Source of the DNA: Typhlomys cinereus
Taxonomy: Eukaryota; Chordata; Mammalia; Rodentia; Platacanthomyidae
DNA: 64,000 nucleotides
Reading direction: 5' to 3'
NCBI GenBank assembly: GCA_023101885.1
Contig: JALPQD010000393.1
Location: 248,001 to 312,000, forward strand
Under the pieces are notes generated by a model. That model saw nothing but the letters and a program-made list of their open reading frames with translations. It was not told where the DNA came from and made no database searches. A program made the translations under genes and the position numbers. Of this stretch, positions 48,319-59,476 are shown one piece after another. Numbering within the stretch: position 1 is the first letter of the stretch; every line of letters starts with the position of its first letter.

Positions 48319-49999
48319 TGCTGGCTTTCAGACTCAGTGAATCAAAATTTCAAATGATTTTGAAATATTACTTGAATTGATAAGCTTTCTTGGCCAACCT
48401 TTCATCGTTAAAGCTATTTCACTTCTTGGAAAAAGATGCATTGATTTTAGTTAATTCTCTTGCCCACTTCTGCCAATTTTGAAGACAATGATACTAGAAA
48501 AAGATGTAGAAATAAAAAAAAATTTTAAAAGTCACCAAATCACCCTGATTAGAGAGATTCTTCAGACTTTTCTGCAAAATATTAGATACAAGTAGAATGT
48601 GCTATTCTATTTACTTTGGCTCAAATCATGATAATTATGTTTCTTTATTCTCTAGCATTTCCTAGAAGATAGCTGAGATTCTATATAAAGCATGAAAATA
48701 TATAGAGTTCGCAAATGTCGAACAGTTAATTGAACAATCACTTAAAAACCCCAGAGAAAGATCTTTCTCTTTTGAAATTTCCATGGAAGGTAGTTTTTCT
48801 AGGAAAAGGGACTGAATGAGCTAACTGAATAGGCGCCTTGCTGAAGTTACCTTGATTTTTTTCCTGGAGTCTCTTGCAGGCAGAGCTATGGGTCAGGAAG
48901 CGTGGCCCTGGCTTTAGGGAAAGGATTTGTGTAGTGTGCTGACATCCTTCATCTCATCTTACTGAGCCGCCTTCTTGGACATGTTGGCTGATTCCCAGTG
49001 TACTTTGCAGCTGTGCCTTTGGGAAAGAAGTAGGGACTGGGTAAAAGCTGTCTCTTTTAGAATATGTTAATACTTTTGGAAATCTTTTATAATTTTTACT
49101 GTGAAATAATATGCATATTTCTCCTAAGAGAAGAGTGGGAAACAAAACATAAAAGGGATCATTTGCATTTAAACTACTTAAGTAAGATGGAAATTACTAC
49201 CTTATTTAAGGGAATCAGCATTTTCTCCTGGAATGTAGTATGTCATCATGCATTTCTTAAGTTAATCTTTTTTAGCAAAATCCCTGTGGAGGTGGTGGGT
49301 GGGCCACAACAAAAACAAGGTAGTTAAAAAAATCCTTTAAATGTGTAAATGCTTGAATTAGTGTCTTTTTAGAAAAATGTGTTTGTTCAGCATTTCAGAA
49401 CAAATCAACCAGAAATATAAAATCGATTTGTACTTTTTCTTACTGATTTTCCTTTGTCCCTTGTCATTTATTTATTTATTTATTTAAAAATAGCTTTGGT
49501 GTTGTTAAATATAGACCCCTATTTGTAAAAGGAAATGAGCAAAACTGACCACTTGTAAATGCTTGTAAATACAGGTATACATGCACGCATATGAGCCATT
49601 TGTACTGAGTATTTCAAGGAGGAATATACAATAAGGAAGAAGTAGATTTGCTAGAGAAAGTGTTTGGAAGACTTGTTCAGAGGATTTCAGATTTGAAGGA
49701 CTGACACAGGGCCACATGTGATTAGATCATTGCTATCTACAGCATGGTAGGGGAGGGATATCAGAAATGCTTATGCTGCCAAGATTTTCTCCTTGACCTT
49801 GCATCATTAGTTTCAACTTCAGTCTGTGTTACTTCGCAGAGATTTGTGTACAGCCCTTTAACAATCTTATGAAGCTTTAGTTTACTTTAAAAATAATCTG
49901 TTGGGTGAGACCCTGAGACCAATCCATAGTATAGAAGTACAGTAAGCAATCATTTATAAAACTAATTAAGCATAGACAGTGAAACTAAGGATCTGGTGA
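48316..49999. other. Unique sequence, no gene seen
   Basis: About 1.7 kb. A small (ATTT)n run is at about 49466-49485. No supported gene. Confidence 0.45.
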
Positions 50000-50947
50000 A
50001 AATGGGAGCTGGGAGAGCACAGCTTAATTCTGGACCCCTTTTGGTTGCTCACTTTGTGTAATTCACCTGGAAGAATTCAAGGCAGTGCAGAAAATAGGTA
50101 GGTGGCTTATTACAAGATAATGTGAGACCCTGTCAATGATGAGAGTAGACAATGACCAGGAGACTATTGTGTCACTGTCCTTACATGGGCTTATTATTAT
50201 TTCTAAAATCTCTGTAATAGACAAGTTTTGTCAAGGGGCAGTTTCTGACTAGGCGATTCACAGGACCATATGGATTAACTCTAACTGGAGGGAACAGTGG
50301 TATAGAAGTCTTTGTTCTTGTCCAAAAAGGCTCTGACTAGAGAGTGATCTTATGACCTTTTGGGCAGTTTGGAATGTCACATCTCTACTGGGAGCCAGAT
50401 ACAACTTCCATCTTTTGACCAGTAATCATAGTTCTTTACCTTCTGTTCCTGGTTGCTGATTGTGAGGGAGAGGTCCATATTCAACAAGCTTCAAGCCTGC
50501 TGATGCCTAGCTATATCTAAAACCATCCTTTCCTAATTATCTTGAGTCTGCAGCATCTGTGACATGTGACCTTGACATACAGAGTGGGAACTGAAGTGTT
50601 TTCAACAAATATTATTCCTTTCTGGAATTAGTAAAAATGGAGATTCAATATTTTCTTTCAGGCTCAGCTTTAGAGATTATTTCTAGCACAGCATACAACA
50701 GGGAGGAGCTGCCCATAGCAAGTTCTTTTTCAAAGTCATAATTAGTAGTAACAGTAAAGCAATTCTGAAACAGATATAATATCAATATGATTCCCCTTCT
50801 CTTCCTTGGTCTTTCAATAATCAAGTGTCTGACTGCTTAGTATAATGAAGTTGACATTATTAGTTTGGAAAAGCAAAAAGGAAGAGCTATTCTGTCATTA
50901 CCATTTTCCCCCTAAACACGGACTGGACTATGAGTTTGCCTTTGTGC
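50000..50947. other. Unassigned sequence, possibly old LTR material
   Basis: Less AT-rich than its surroundings, with phrases such as gtaattcacctggaagaatt and ggcttattacaagataatgt that recall the reverse of an LTR. I cannot assign a family or boundaries. Confidence 0.3.
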
Positions 50948-50963
50948 CATTACCTTCTTTTTA

Positions 50964-50975
50964 AACATTTTATTT

Positions 50976-51025
<50 letters not shown>

Positions 51026-51269
51026 TGTATCAGATGGCACTGTGTGTCCCTGTGAAGGACCAAGGGTGACTTTGGGAATCATCCTGGATTGTTTCTATCT
51101 CCTTATCTCCTTTTTGTTTTACTCTGGAATTTCCCAGGCTCTGCCCATCAGGGCCTTAAGTGTAGGCCACCATTTCTGCCTGACTTTTATAAGTGGGAGC
51201 TGGGATCCGAACTCTGGATCTTCTGCTTACAGAGATAGACTCTTAACTCCTCAGCCATCTCTCCAGCCT
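50964..51269 (-). mobile_element. CA-tailed tRNA-head SINE, full-length (copy 4)
   Basis: The best reference copy in reverse: (TG)n at 50981-51018, tatcagatggcactgtgtg, aaggaccaagggtgactttg, gaatcatcctggattgtttc, ggaatttcccaggctctgcc, gtgggagctgggatccgaac, ttaactcctcagccatctct and ccagcc. Target duplication CATTACCTTCTTTTTA (50948-50963) and CATTTCCTTCTTTTTA (51270-51285), one mismatch in 16. The long Val/Cys-rich frame over it is a by-product of the TG run. Confidence 0.93.
50981..51018. repeat. (TG)n tail of SINE copy 4
   Basis: About 18-19 TG units, in the element's own orientation a (CA)n tail. Confidence 0.95.
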
Positions 51270-51285
51270 CATTTCCTTCTTTTTA

Positions 51286-52392
51286 GTGGCCAGGTCATTT
51301 TTAGGAGGAATCTGGTTTCAATAGATCTTTGATATACAAAGTCAGTTCAAGTGCAAATTGTTTTCTTATAGGAACATATTACTTTACACAGGGGAAAACT
51401 GGAAACCATTGAAATAGAATATGCCACAGGGCTTTTAAATCATGATTAGTATAGTTGCCCAACTGCCTATGTTGACAGTTAGAAGCCATGCGTATTTTCC
51501 GTCTGTCTTTTTTGAGTCTCAGCTATACTCTGGGGCGTGTTGGGAGATAACATAAAGCCAAGCGCTGCATAATGATGGTGGCTTTACCCTGAGGAAATAT
51601 GTACAGTCTGCCCACATGGGTATTTTTTTCTGTGTAGATTTTCTTGGTAATCTCATGGTTGCTTTTAGTGCTGTACTTGACTTGCTCTAGTGTGAAACAT
51701 TTTGTCTTCAAATGCACTTGGCACATGCTAGTAGCAGAGTTAACTGAAAATAGTGCATTTTTTTTTCTAGGCAGCAATTTGCTTTGATCGTGAAAGAGCA
51801 TTTCCTGGGATTGCTTGAGATACAGAGAGAAGAAAAATGATGATCACAGCACAGTTTTGATGTCCACCTTTAGGTACACACTTCACAAACGACTGCTGTA
51901 CACTTAAAATATGTCAAAGGTACATAAACTCAGGAGAGAAGTTTATCTTATTTTTAGGGCCTGGAAATCTTTGGAACTAAGTAATATAAAGGAAAAGTGA
52001 AAGGGTTTGACATTTTATAACCATTCCATGTTGAAAATGAATCCTTACAGCCTGCTATCCCATACTGTCGTTTTTAGAAAGGGAATAAAGAAAACTAGTC
52101 AAGTCAACACGCTCTGCAGTGTTATCTGCTACAAAGCCAAGAAGGGGAGTTACAGACCCCAGACTTCTACTTGGATTCACTTATCAAAAATTACTTTCTA
52201 AATCTAAATTATATAAGCAATATATTCTTCTTGTAAGAAAATTAAGAAGTAAAGTTCCCCCACTTTTCCCACAGACCATCTGCTTCCCAAATCCTCCTCC
52301 TTAGCTTCCATGAAGGAGTCATTATTAACTAGTAAGAATTTTGCATAATACCATCTATCTTTTTAGCATGTATAAAATAGTGCACAGAAGAA
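51286..52392. other. Unique sequence, no gene seen
   Basis: No supported gene. Frames of 61-92 residues have no recognised motif. Confidence 0.45.
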
Positions 52393-52409
52393 CACACACA
52401 CACACACAC
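52393..52409. repeat. Short (AC)n run
   Basis: Eight to nine AC units. Confidence 0.85.
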
Positions 52410-52431
52410 TATTGAGTAGTAGGTTAGAATG

Positions 52432-52772
52432 GAGTTATAGTTTGAAATGTTTCCCCACAGTTTCATGTATTTGGTACCTTTAGGAGGTGAAGTTTTATAG
52501 GAGGACGGCAGTCACAGAGGGTGGGCCTCGAGGTGGATTAGTCCCACTCTACTTCCAGACAGGTCTGCTCTTGCAGTGAGCAGTCTAGCACTTCTCAACC
52601 TTCTGGATGGATGTGACCCAGGGCCTCCTCCCACTTTTGCTGCCAGCCTTGCTGCTTCTGCCATGCAAAACTGTATCTCCCCCTGGAACAGTAAGTTGAA
52701 TAAATCTCCCTTTCTTTCTTAAGCTACTTGACTTTGGGTGTTGCCTCACAGCAGCACAGAGTAATCAGTACA
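52432..52772 (+). mobile_element. MaLR-type solo LTR
   Basis: Reads gttatagtttgaaatgtttc, gtacctttaggaggtgaagt, gggtgggcctcgaggtgg, then aataaatctccctttctttc and gagtaatcagtaca at the end. The opening 'tttgaaatgt', the 'ttaggagg' step, the aataaa signal near the 3' end and the terminal 'cagtaca' are the MaLR LTR pattern. Confidence 0.75.
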
Positions 52773-53131
52773 AATGGTTCCCGGAAGGAGATGTGCGTGG
52801 AGCAACACAAGGAACTTGAAGCATAGTCCACAGGGAGATGGTTCCTTGAAATACGCATGAGCAATTGCTTGTCTGTGTTCATTTAATCTCCCTGGGCAAT
52901 GTAATGCTTCTGGACAGAGTTGCTTCTGTCGACTAATTATTTATACAACTGTTGCCCAATCTTCCCAGACTGCTGTTAAAGCACTCCATTAGTTTTCAAT
53001 TGTTGGTGGAGGCCTTTCTTGATTTCTTTTTCCATTCTGTGCAAAGTCCTTTGGGCAACTTCAAACTCACATTTTTAAGAAACAAGGACATTTCCCTGCT
53101 TTGTGAAACATTTAGCATCAGCGCTACTAAC
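52773..53131. other. Unique sequence between two LTRs
   Basis: Nothing recognised; open frames on both strands (91 and 73 residues) lack domains. Confidence 0.4.
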
Positions 53132-53428
53132 TGTTGTGATTTGAAAGAGAAATGTCTCCATAAGTTCATATGTTCTAACACTTGGTTCCTAGTTGGTGGT
53201 GCATTTTGTAAGACCATGGAACCTTAAGGAGGTGGCTCCTCACTACAGGAAGTGGGGGACTTGAGATAGGTCTTGACCAACTCCACTTCCTGTCCGTTTT
53301 CAGAGTGAGGATGGCATGTGACCTGTCACTTCATGCTTGTGCCATCATGCCTTTATCAACATGATGAACAACAGCCTATGGAGCAAACCCAACATAAATC
53401 CTTCCTCCCTCATGCTGTGTCCTCTCTT
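53132..53428 (+). mobile_element. MaLR-type LTR, left part (split by L1-2)
   Basis: Reads tgttgtgatttgaaagagaa, atgtctccataagttcatat, aacacttggttcctagttgg, taaggaggtggctcctcact, ccaactccacttcctgtccg and cataaatccttcctccctca. This is the standard progression of a rodent MaLR LTR up to just after its polyadenylation region, where L1-2 interrupts. It continues at 60313 after the L1. The last 15 bp are the duplicated target site. Confidence 0.8.
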
Positions 53429-54462
53429 TTTTTTTTAATACATTTTTTATTATTTCCCCTCATACAAACTTAATAGGTAGACCAGTTCCCTCCCTCCCTC
53501 CTCCTCCCCCCGAACCCCCTACACCCCCTCCCTTCCTCCCCATCCCCCAGTGCCTCCCACCCAATTCCCAGAGAGTCCTTTATTGTGTATGCCTAACTCT
53601 CCTCTGGATCCTCCTCTCCGATGACGTACAAGGACCCAGTGGCATTTCCCTGAACCCTTTCTCTTGTTCCCCTTAAGCATAAGGAACACTACTGTCACTG
53701 TCAATCCCTTGCCTCCAAGGATCTTGGTGCCTTTAGCTGATGCTAGACTTTGCAAGGTCAATAGTGTGTTGGACATTGCGCAGGGCATGCAAAGTCCTAT
53801 TATGATTACTTTGGCCCTAACTAGTGTGGAGAATCTTGAAAATCATTGCTCCTTCCATCCTTGTGCTCTTAAAATCTTACCGTCCCCTCTTCCGCAAATG
53901 TCCCTGAGCTTCAGGATGGGGGGAGATTAGGCTGGCCTAGTTCTATGTGGTTGATATAGAGTCTCTAAAGTTCTGAATTGTGGTTTGTTGATTTTCTTTT
54001 GTAGTTTTGATGCTCCTACAATGCCCTTCACTCCATCCTGATGGGCACTGTATGTCACCCCCTGGTCAGAGACAAAAAGCTGTTAAACTGGAGTCTTGTT
54101 ATAATAGTACATTCAAGGGTAGATGTAATAAAAGCAAGAAAAATTGGTGAGGGAAGGGTCAGTCACCCATTTGCAAAATGATCACCTTTCATCTGCCAGA
54201 CTATATGCCCTCCCCTTCTGGTGAGATCATACCCCCTCATACACATGATCAGTAACGAACGAACGTCTGTGAACTTAACCAGGTGTCACATTACTTACTT
54301 GCATTCCTTGGAGGCCGAATTTCTCTGCTGTAACATGGTCCCCTCTCTCCTTGTGTCTGGTGTGGCCCTCCAAACCCATCCCTCCTGTTCATAATCCTTG
54401 CAATTACTGTATTACATAGGTTTACCTTTGAGTGTCTCAATGTGGGCTGGGTGAGTTTGGTA
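53429..54462 (-). other. L1-2 3'UTR with an extra 235-bp segment
   Basis: Tail, G-rich tract (C/T on plus at 53487-53550) and conserved UTR text as in L1-1. Between about 54056 and 54292 there is a segment with no counterpart in L1-1 (31231-31250 there). It begins ccctggtcagagacaaaaag, ends gaacttaaccaggtg, and is flanked by tgtcac on both sides. Confidence 0.75.
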
Positions 54463-56186
54463 CTAGGAGCCACCTATTAGGGAGTACATACGGCGCTTAA
54501 CTTTCTGGGTTTGGGATACTTCACTTAATATAATTGTTTCTAATGACATCCATTTCCCAGCAAATTCCAGTAATTCATCATTTTTGATGGCTGAGTAGTA
54601 CTCCATTGTATAGATGTACCACTTTTCCTTATCCACTCGTCAACTGTTGGACATTTGGGTTGATTCCATGACTTTGCTGTTGTAAACAGTGCTGCTATGA
54701 ACATAGTCGTGCTTGTGCTATCCAGGTGAACCTCTGCTGTATGGGGGGTTATTCCCAAAAGTGGAATAGCAGGGTCATATGGCATTTCAATCTTTAATTT
54801 CTTTAAGAATCTCCAGACGGCTCGCCAGAGTGGCTGTATGAGCCTGCATTCCCACCAGCAATGTAGGAGAGTTCCCCTCTCTCCACATCCTCTCCAGCAT
54901 TTGTTCTTGTCTGCATTGTGGATTTTTGCCATCCTGATTGGGGTGAGATGATATCTCAGGAAAGTTTTGATTTGCATTTCCCTGATGGCTAAGGAGGTAG
55001 AGCATTTTTTAAGATATTTGCTAGACATTTTAATTTCATCCCTGGTAAAATTTCTTTTAAGTTCCAGGGCCCATTTTTTAATTGGGCCATTGTTTTCCTT
55101 GATGTTTAGTTTTCTAAGTTCTTTGTGCACTCTGGACAGTAGAGCTCTATCAGATATGTGGTTAGTGAAGATTTTCTCCCATTCTGTGGGTTGCTTTTGA
55201 GCTCGTGTTACAATCTCTTTATCTGAACAGAAGCTCTTTAATATCACAAGATCCCAAATCTTGAGAGTTGGTAGCAGTGACTGTGCCATTGGATGTCTGT
55301 TTAGGAACTGTTGGCCTAGCCCAATCAGCTCGAGGGAGTTCCCTATCCTTTCAACTATGGTTTTTATAGTCTCTGGCCTGATATCAAGGTCCTTGATCCA
55401 TTTGGAGTTAAGTCTTGTACATGGTGACAAGTACGGGTCCAGCTTTAATCTTCTGAATGTGGAGATCCAGTTTTGCCAGCACCATTTGTTGAAGATGCTA
55501 TTCTTTTTCCATTGGATTCTTTGGGCCCCTTTGCCAAAGATCAAATGGCTGTAATTTTGTGGGCTTATATCTGGGTCTTCAATCCTTATCCATTGATCTG
55601 TGTGTCTATTTTGGAGCCAGTACCAGGCTGTTTTTATAACTATGGATTTGTAGTATAGACTAAGGTTTGGTATGGTGATACCTCCAGCAGTGTTTTTGTT
55701 ACTCAGGATTGTCTTTGCTATCCTGGGTCTTTTGTGCCTCCATATGAATTTTGAGATTGTTTGGTCAACTTCTTTAAAGAATTGCTTTGGGATTTTAATT
55801 GGTATAGCATTGAATTTGTATACTGCCTTTGGTAGGATGGTCATTTTTACGATGTTGATTCTGCCAATACAGGAACATGGGAGGTCTTTCCACCTTCTGA
55901 TGTCTTCTGGAATTTCTTTCTTGAGGGTTTTAAAGTTTTCATTGTAAAGGTCTTTTACCTCCTTGGTTAGGTTTATACCAAGGTATTTCATTTTTTTAGG
56001 GGCTATAGTAAATGGGATTGTTTCTCTCAAGGCTTTTTCACTTCTTTCATTCTGGGCATATAGGAAGGCCTCTGATTTTTGCACATTTATTTTGTATCCT
56101 GCCACCCTGCTGAACTTCTCAATTAGTTCCAGGAGCTTCCTGGTGGAGTTTTTGGGATCCCTCAGGTATAAGATCATGTCATCTGC

Positions 56187-57013
56187 TTGACTTTTTCCTT
56201 GCCAATTTAAATCCCTCTTATGTCCCTTTCTTGTCTTATGGCTTCAGCTAAGACTTCAAGTACAATATTGAATAGAAGTGGTGAGAGTGGACAGCCTTGT
56301 CTAGTTCCTGATCGAAATGGGAATGCTTCCAATTGTTCCCTATTGAGCATAATCCTTGCTGTGGTCTTGTTGTATACAGCTTTTATTATATTTATAAAAG
56401 TTCCTTCCATTCCTACTGTCTCTAGCATTTTGATCATAAAAGGCTGTTGGATCTTGTCAAAAGCTTTTTCTGCGTCTATCGAGAGTATCATGAGGTCTTG
56501 GACTTTGGAGTGGTTTATATGATGAATTGCATTTATTGATTTGCTTATGTTGAACCAACCTTGTGTTCCGGGGATGAAGCCTACTTGGTCCCTGTGAATG
56601 ATCTTTTTGATATGTTTTTGAATCCGATTTGCTAAGACTTTGTTGAGAATCTTTGTGTCTGTGTTCATCAGAGAGATCAGCCTATAGTTTTCTTTTTTAA
56701 GTGAATCTTTATTAAGTTTTGGAATTAAGACGATATTAGCTTCATAGAAGGAATTTGGTAGTGTTCCTTCCTTTGCTATTTGATGGAACAGTTTAAGGAG
56801 TATTGGTGTTATTAACTCCTTAAATGTCTGATAGAATTCTGTGCTGAATCCATCTGGTCCAGGACATTTTTTGGTGGGAAGATTCGAGATTACTTCTTCA
56901 ATTTCCGTATATGTTATAGGACTATTTAAATAATTCACAACTTCCTGATTCAATTTAGGTAGGTTGTGTTTACTTAGAAATTCATCCATCTCTTTTGTGT
57001 TGTCAAACTTCAC
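56187..57013 (-). pseudogene. L1-2 reverse transcriptase core segment
   Basis: An open stretch of 268 residues inside ORF2. It holds the upstream RT text [17 protein letters not shown] and [15 protein letters not shown], motif A with its metal-binding Asp ([13 protein letters not shown]), [11 protein letters not shown], and motif B ([12 protein letters not shown]). It ends just before motif C, which the 13-bp deletion destroys. Listed separately because it is the best conserved catalytic block in the window. Confidence 0.92.
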
Positions 57014-58171
57014 AGAGTATAAGTTTTTGAAATATGACGTTATAATTCTCTGGATTTCTTGGGTATCAGTAGTGATAACTCCATGTTCATTTCTAATTTT
57101 GTTAATTTGGGTTTTCTCTCTCCTGTTTTTGGTTAATTTAGCCAGGGGTGTATCAATCTTATTGATTTTTTCAAAGAACCAGCTTTTTGACTGGTAGATT
57201 TTTTTCTATCGTTTTCTTAATCTCGATTTCAGATATTTCTCCCCTTATTTTGCTAATCTCCTCTCTTCTACTACTTTTGGGATCAGATTGCTCAAGTTTC
57301 TCTAAAGCCTTAAGCGGCATCCTTAAATTATTTATTTCTGATGTTTCCATTTGTTTGATGTAGGCATTAAGAGCCATGAACTTACCTCTTAGGACAACTT
57401 TTATTGTGTCCCAAATATTTTGGTAAGTTGTATTTTCATTATCGTTCACTTTCAGGAAATCTTGAATTTCCTTTTTAATTTTTTCCTGAATCCAGTTCTC
57501 ATTCAGCATCATATTGTTAAGTTTCCAGTAATTAGTGTATTTTCTCTTGTTTGTTGTGTTGTGGATGTCCAGCTTTAGGCCGTGGTGGTCTGATAGGGCA
57601 CAGGTTAGAATTTCAACTTTTTTGTATGTGTGTAGATTCATTTGTGGCCCAATATGTGATCTATTTTGGAGAAAGTTCCGTGTGCTGCTGAGAAAAATGT
57701 GTATTCTTTGGTGCGTGGGTGAAAAGTTCGATAAAGGTCTGTAAGGTCCATTTCTTTCAGGGTTTGATTAAGTTCCAAAGTGTCTCTGTTAAGCTTTTGA
57801 TCTGTTGATCTATCCCATGTTAGAGGGTGGTGTTTAAGTCCCCAAGAATTATCGTTTGGGGGTTGATTTCTTGCTTTAGACACTGTAGAGTTTTCTTAAT
57901 GAATGTGGAGGGGCCTGTATTGGATGCATATATGTTCAGTATTGTGAAGTCTTCCTGGTAAATTGTACCTGTGATTAAAATGTAGTATCCATCTGTGTCT
58001 CTTATGATTTTCTTTGGTTTGAAGTCCCTTTTGTCTGAAAGCATAATTGCTACCCCTGCCTGTTTTCTGGTTCCATTAGCTTGTAGAATTTTTGAGCAGC
58101 CTTTTATTTTTAGGATGTGCCTATCTTTTGTGGTGAGATGGGTTTCCTGCAGGCAGCAGATTGATGGATTG

Positions 58172-58179
<8 letters not shown>

Positions 58180-58210
<31 letters not shown>

Positions 58211-58288
58211 GTGGGACCTGGGATCTGAACTCAGGACCTCCTGCTTGCAAGGCAGAGTCTTAACCCTTGAGCCATATCTCCAGCCCAC
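58180..58288 (-). mobile_element. Short ID-like SINE with long poly(A), inserted in L1-2 ORF2
   Basis: In its own orientation: GGGCTGGAGATATGGCTCAA (A-box region), GGGTTAAGACTCTGCCTTGC, GGAGGTCCTGAGTTCAGATC (B-box region), then CCAGGTCCCACATT and a poly(A) seen here as 33 T in a row (58175-58207, partly target duplication). Target duplication GGATTGTGATTTTT at 58166-58179 and 58289-58302, perfect over 14 bp. The unbroken tail and perfect duplication mark a young insertion. The 80-bp body is nearly the same text as the head of the CA-tailed SINE at 63.5 kb. Confidence 0.95.
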
Positions 58289-58452
58289 GGATTGTGATTT
58301 TTAATTCAAGTTTGTAATCTGTGTCTCTTAATTGGTGAGTTAATACCATTGACATTTAATGTTATAATGGAGAAATTATTTTTAATTCTGGACATTTTTT
58401 ATGTTTAGTAGATTTTGTAAGCATGTTGTTTGATATTTATGTTTTGGTGGTA

Positions 58453-59476
58453 TTATACTTCCCTTCTGTCCTCCTGGATAAGCTTGTTCTTTTCTTCTAG
58501 CATTTTTTGAAGGCCTGGTTTGGTAGGCATGTATCCCTTCAAGTTGTCTTTGTGCTGGGAAACTTTTCTTTCTCCCTCAATCATGACAGATAGTTTTGCT
58601 GGGTATATCTAGTTCATTTTTGCTCATTTAATACTTGAAGTATGTCTCTCCAAGCTCTTCTTGTTTTTACTGTTTCCATTGAGTAGTCATTTGTTATTCT
58701 AATACCTTTAAAAGTGAGTTGCTTTTTTTCTCTTGAAGCTCTCAGCACCTTTTCTTTGTCTTGAATGTGGAGTGTTTTGACTATTATTTGCTGTGGCGAT
58801 TTTCTATTTTGGTCATATCAGTTTGAGGTGTGGAATGGCTCTTGTATTTGGATAGGCCTCTCATTCTTTAGTTGTGGGAAGTTTTCATTTATGATGAATT
58901 GAAATATTTCCTCTGGTGTGGTATTTTGGGATTCTTGTTCTGGTATTCCATGAATGCGCATGTTAGGCTTCTTCAGGGTGTCCCATATCTCTTGAATGTT
59001 TCTCTCAGGTATCTTTTTGACTTTAACAATCTCTTCCATTGAGTTGGTTAATTCTCCCACTTGTCTTCAAGATCTGAAATTCTATTTTCTGCTTCGTTAG
59101 TTCTGCTGATAAGACTCTCTGTTGAGTTTTGGGTTGAAGATAACTTGTCTTTTAGTTCAATTTTAAACTCTGCCTGAGACTGTTTTAACTGCTCTATGCC
59201 TATTTTTGTTTCTTGAACTGTTTTTCTCAACTCCTCCAAGTGTTCCTGTTCAAAGTGGTTGATACAGTTGTTTAACTCTTCTCAGATTTCTTCTTTCATA
59301 GTATTAATCATGGTAAGGATCACACTCTGAAAGTTGTTATATTGGGTCTGGCTTTCATGGCTATTTTCTGTGGATTTGTTCTGGTCGGATTCCCTCATTA
59401 TGGGATTGATTCTTTCCGTGGGAGATTTGTCTTCTTGGGTTTTGTTTCTTGTGGATCTGCACTTTGACTTGTACAT
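58453..59476 (-). pseudogene. L1-2 ORF1 (RNA-binding chaperone), disrupted
   Basis: Begins MYKSKCRSTRNKTQEDKSP at 59476 and runs to a stop (TAA) at 58453-58455, about 341 codons, a normal L1 ORF1 length. An in-frame stop follows NTMKEEI (about 59282). The coiled coil continues as MEELRKTVQETKIGIEQ to ENRISDLED (59239-59048). A frameshift lies in the EDKWEN/GELTNSMEE region (about 59050), and the RRM segment RIHGIPEQESQNTTPEE is open to 58818, where another stop or shift follows. Domain order (N-terminus, coiled coil, RRM, CTD) is preserved. Confidence 0.92.

Larger units (their letters stand above)
54463..58395 (-). pseudogene. L1-2 ORF2 (endonuclease-reverse transcriptase), disrupted
   Basis: Start Met at 58395 (MSRIKNNFSIITLNVNG). 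The EN region is cut at about codon 37 by an ID-like SINE (58180-58288). Further on LGDLN replaces the usual LGDFN, and LSDHHGLKLDI is kept. The RT core is open at 57013-56207 with motif A ([12 protein letters not shown]) and motif B ([14 protein letters not shown]). Immediately before the catalytic DD, 13 bp present in L1-1 are missing (junction 56186/56187), shifting the frame. From the following Met a 545-residue frame (56177-54540) covers the thumb and C-terminal region including the C-x3-C-x7-H-x4-C segment (CWRGCGERGTLLHCWWEC). One more frameshift follows near the end, before the TAG at 54463-54465. The 545-residue frame is the longest in the window but is a decayed L1 fragment, not a host gene. 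Confidence 0.96.

Noticed and set aside
50979..51332. A 117-residue frame beginning with a Cys-Val repeat
   Set aside because: The repeat is a translated (TG)n run and the rest is the SINE body in reverse; related frames appear in the other SINE copies.
54540..56177. A 545-residue open frame as a host gene
   Set aside because: It is the thumb and C-terminal part of L1-2 ORF2, in register with L1-1 over its whole length. It begins at an internal Met just after a frame-shifting deletion.
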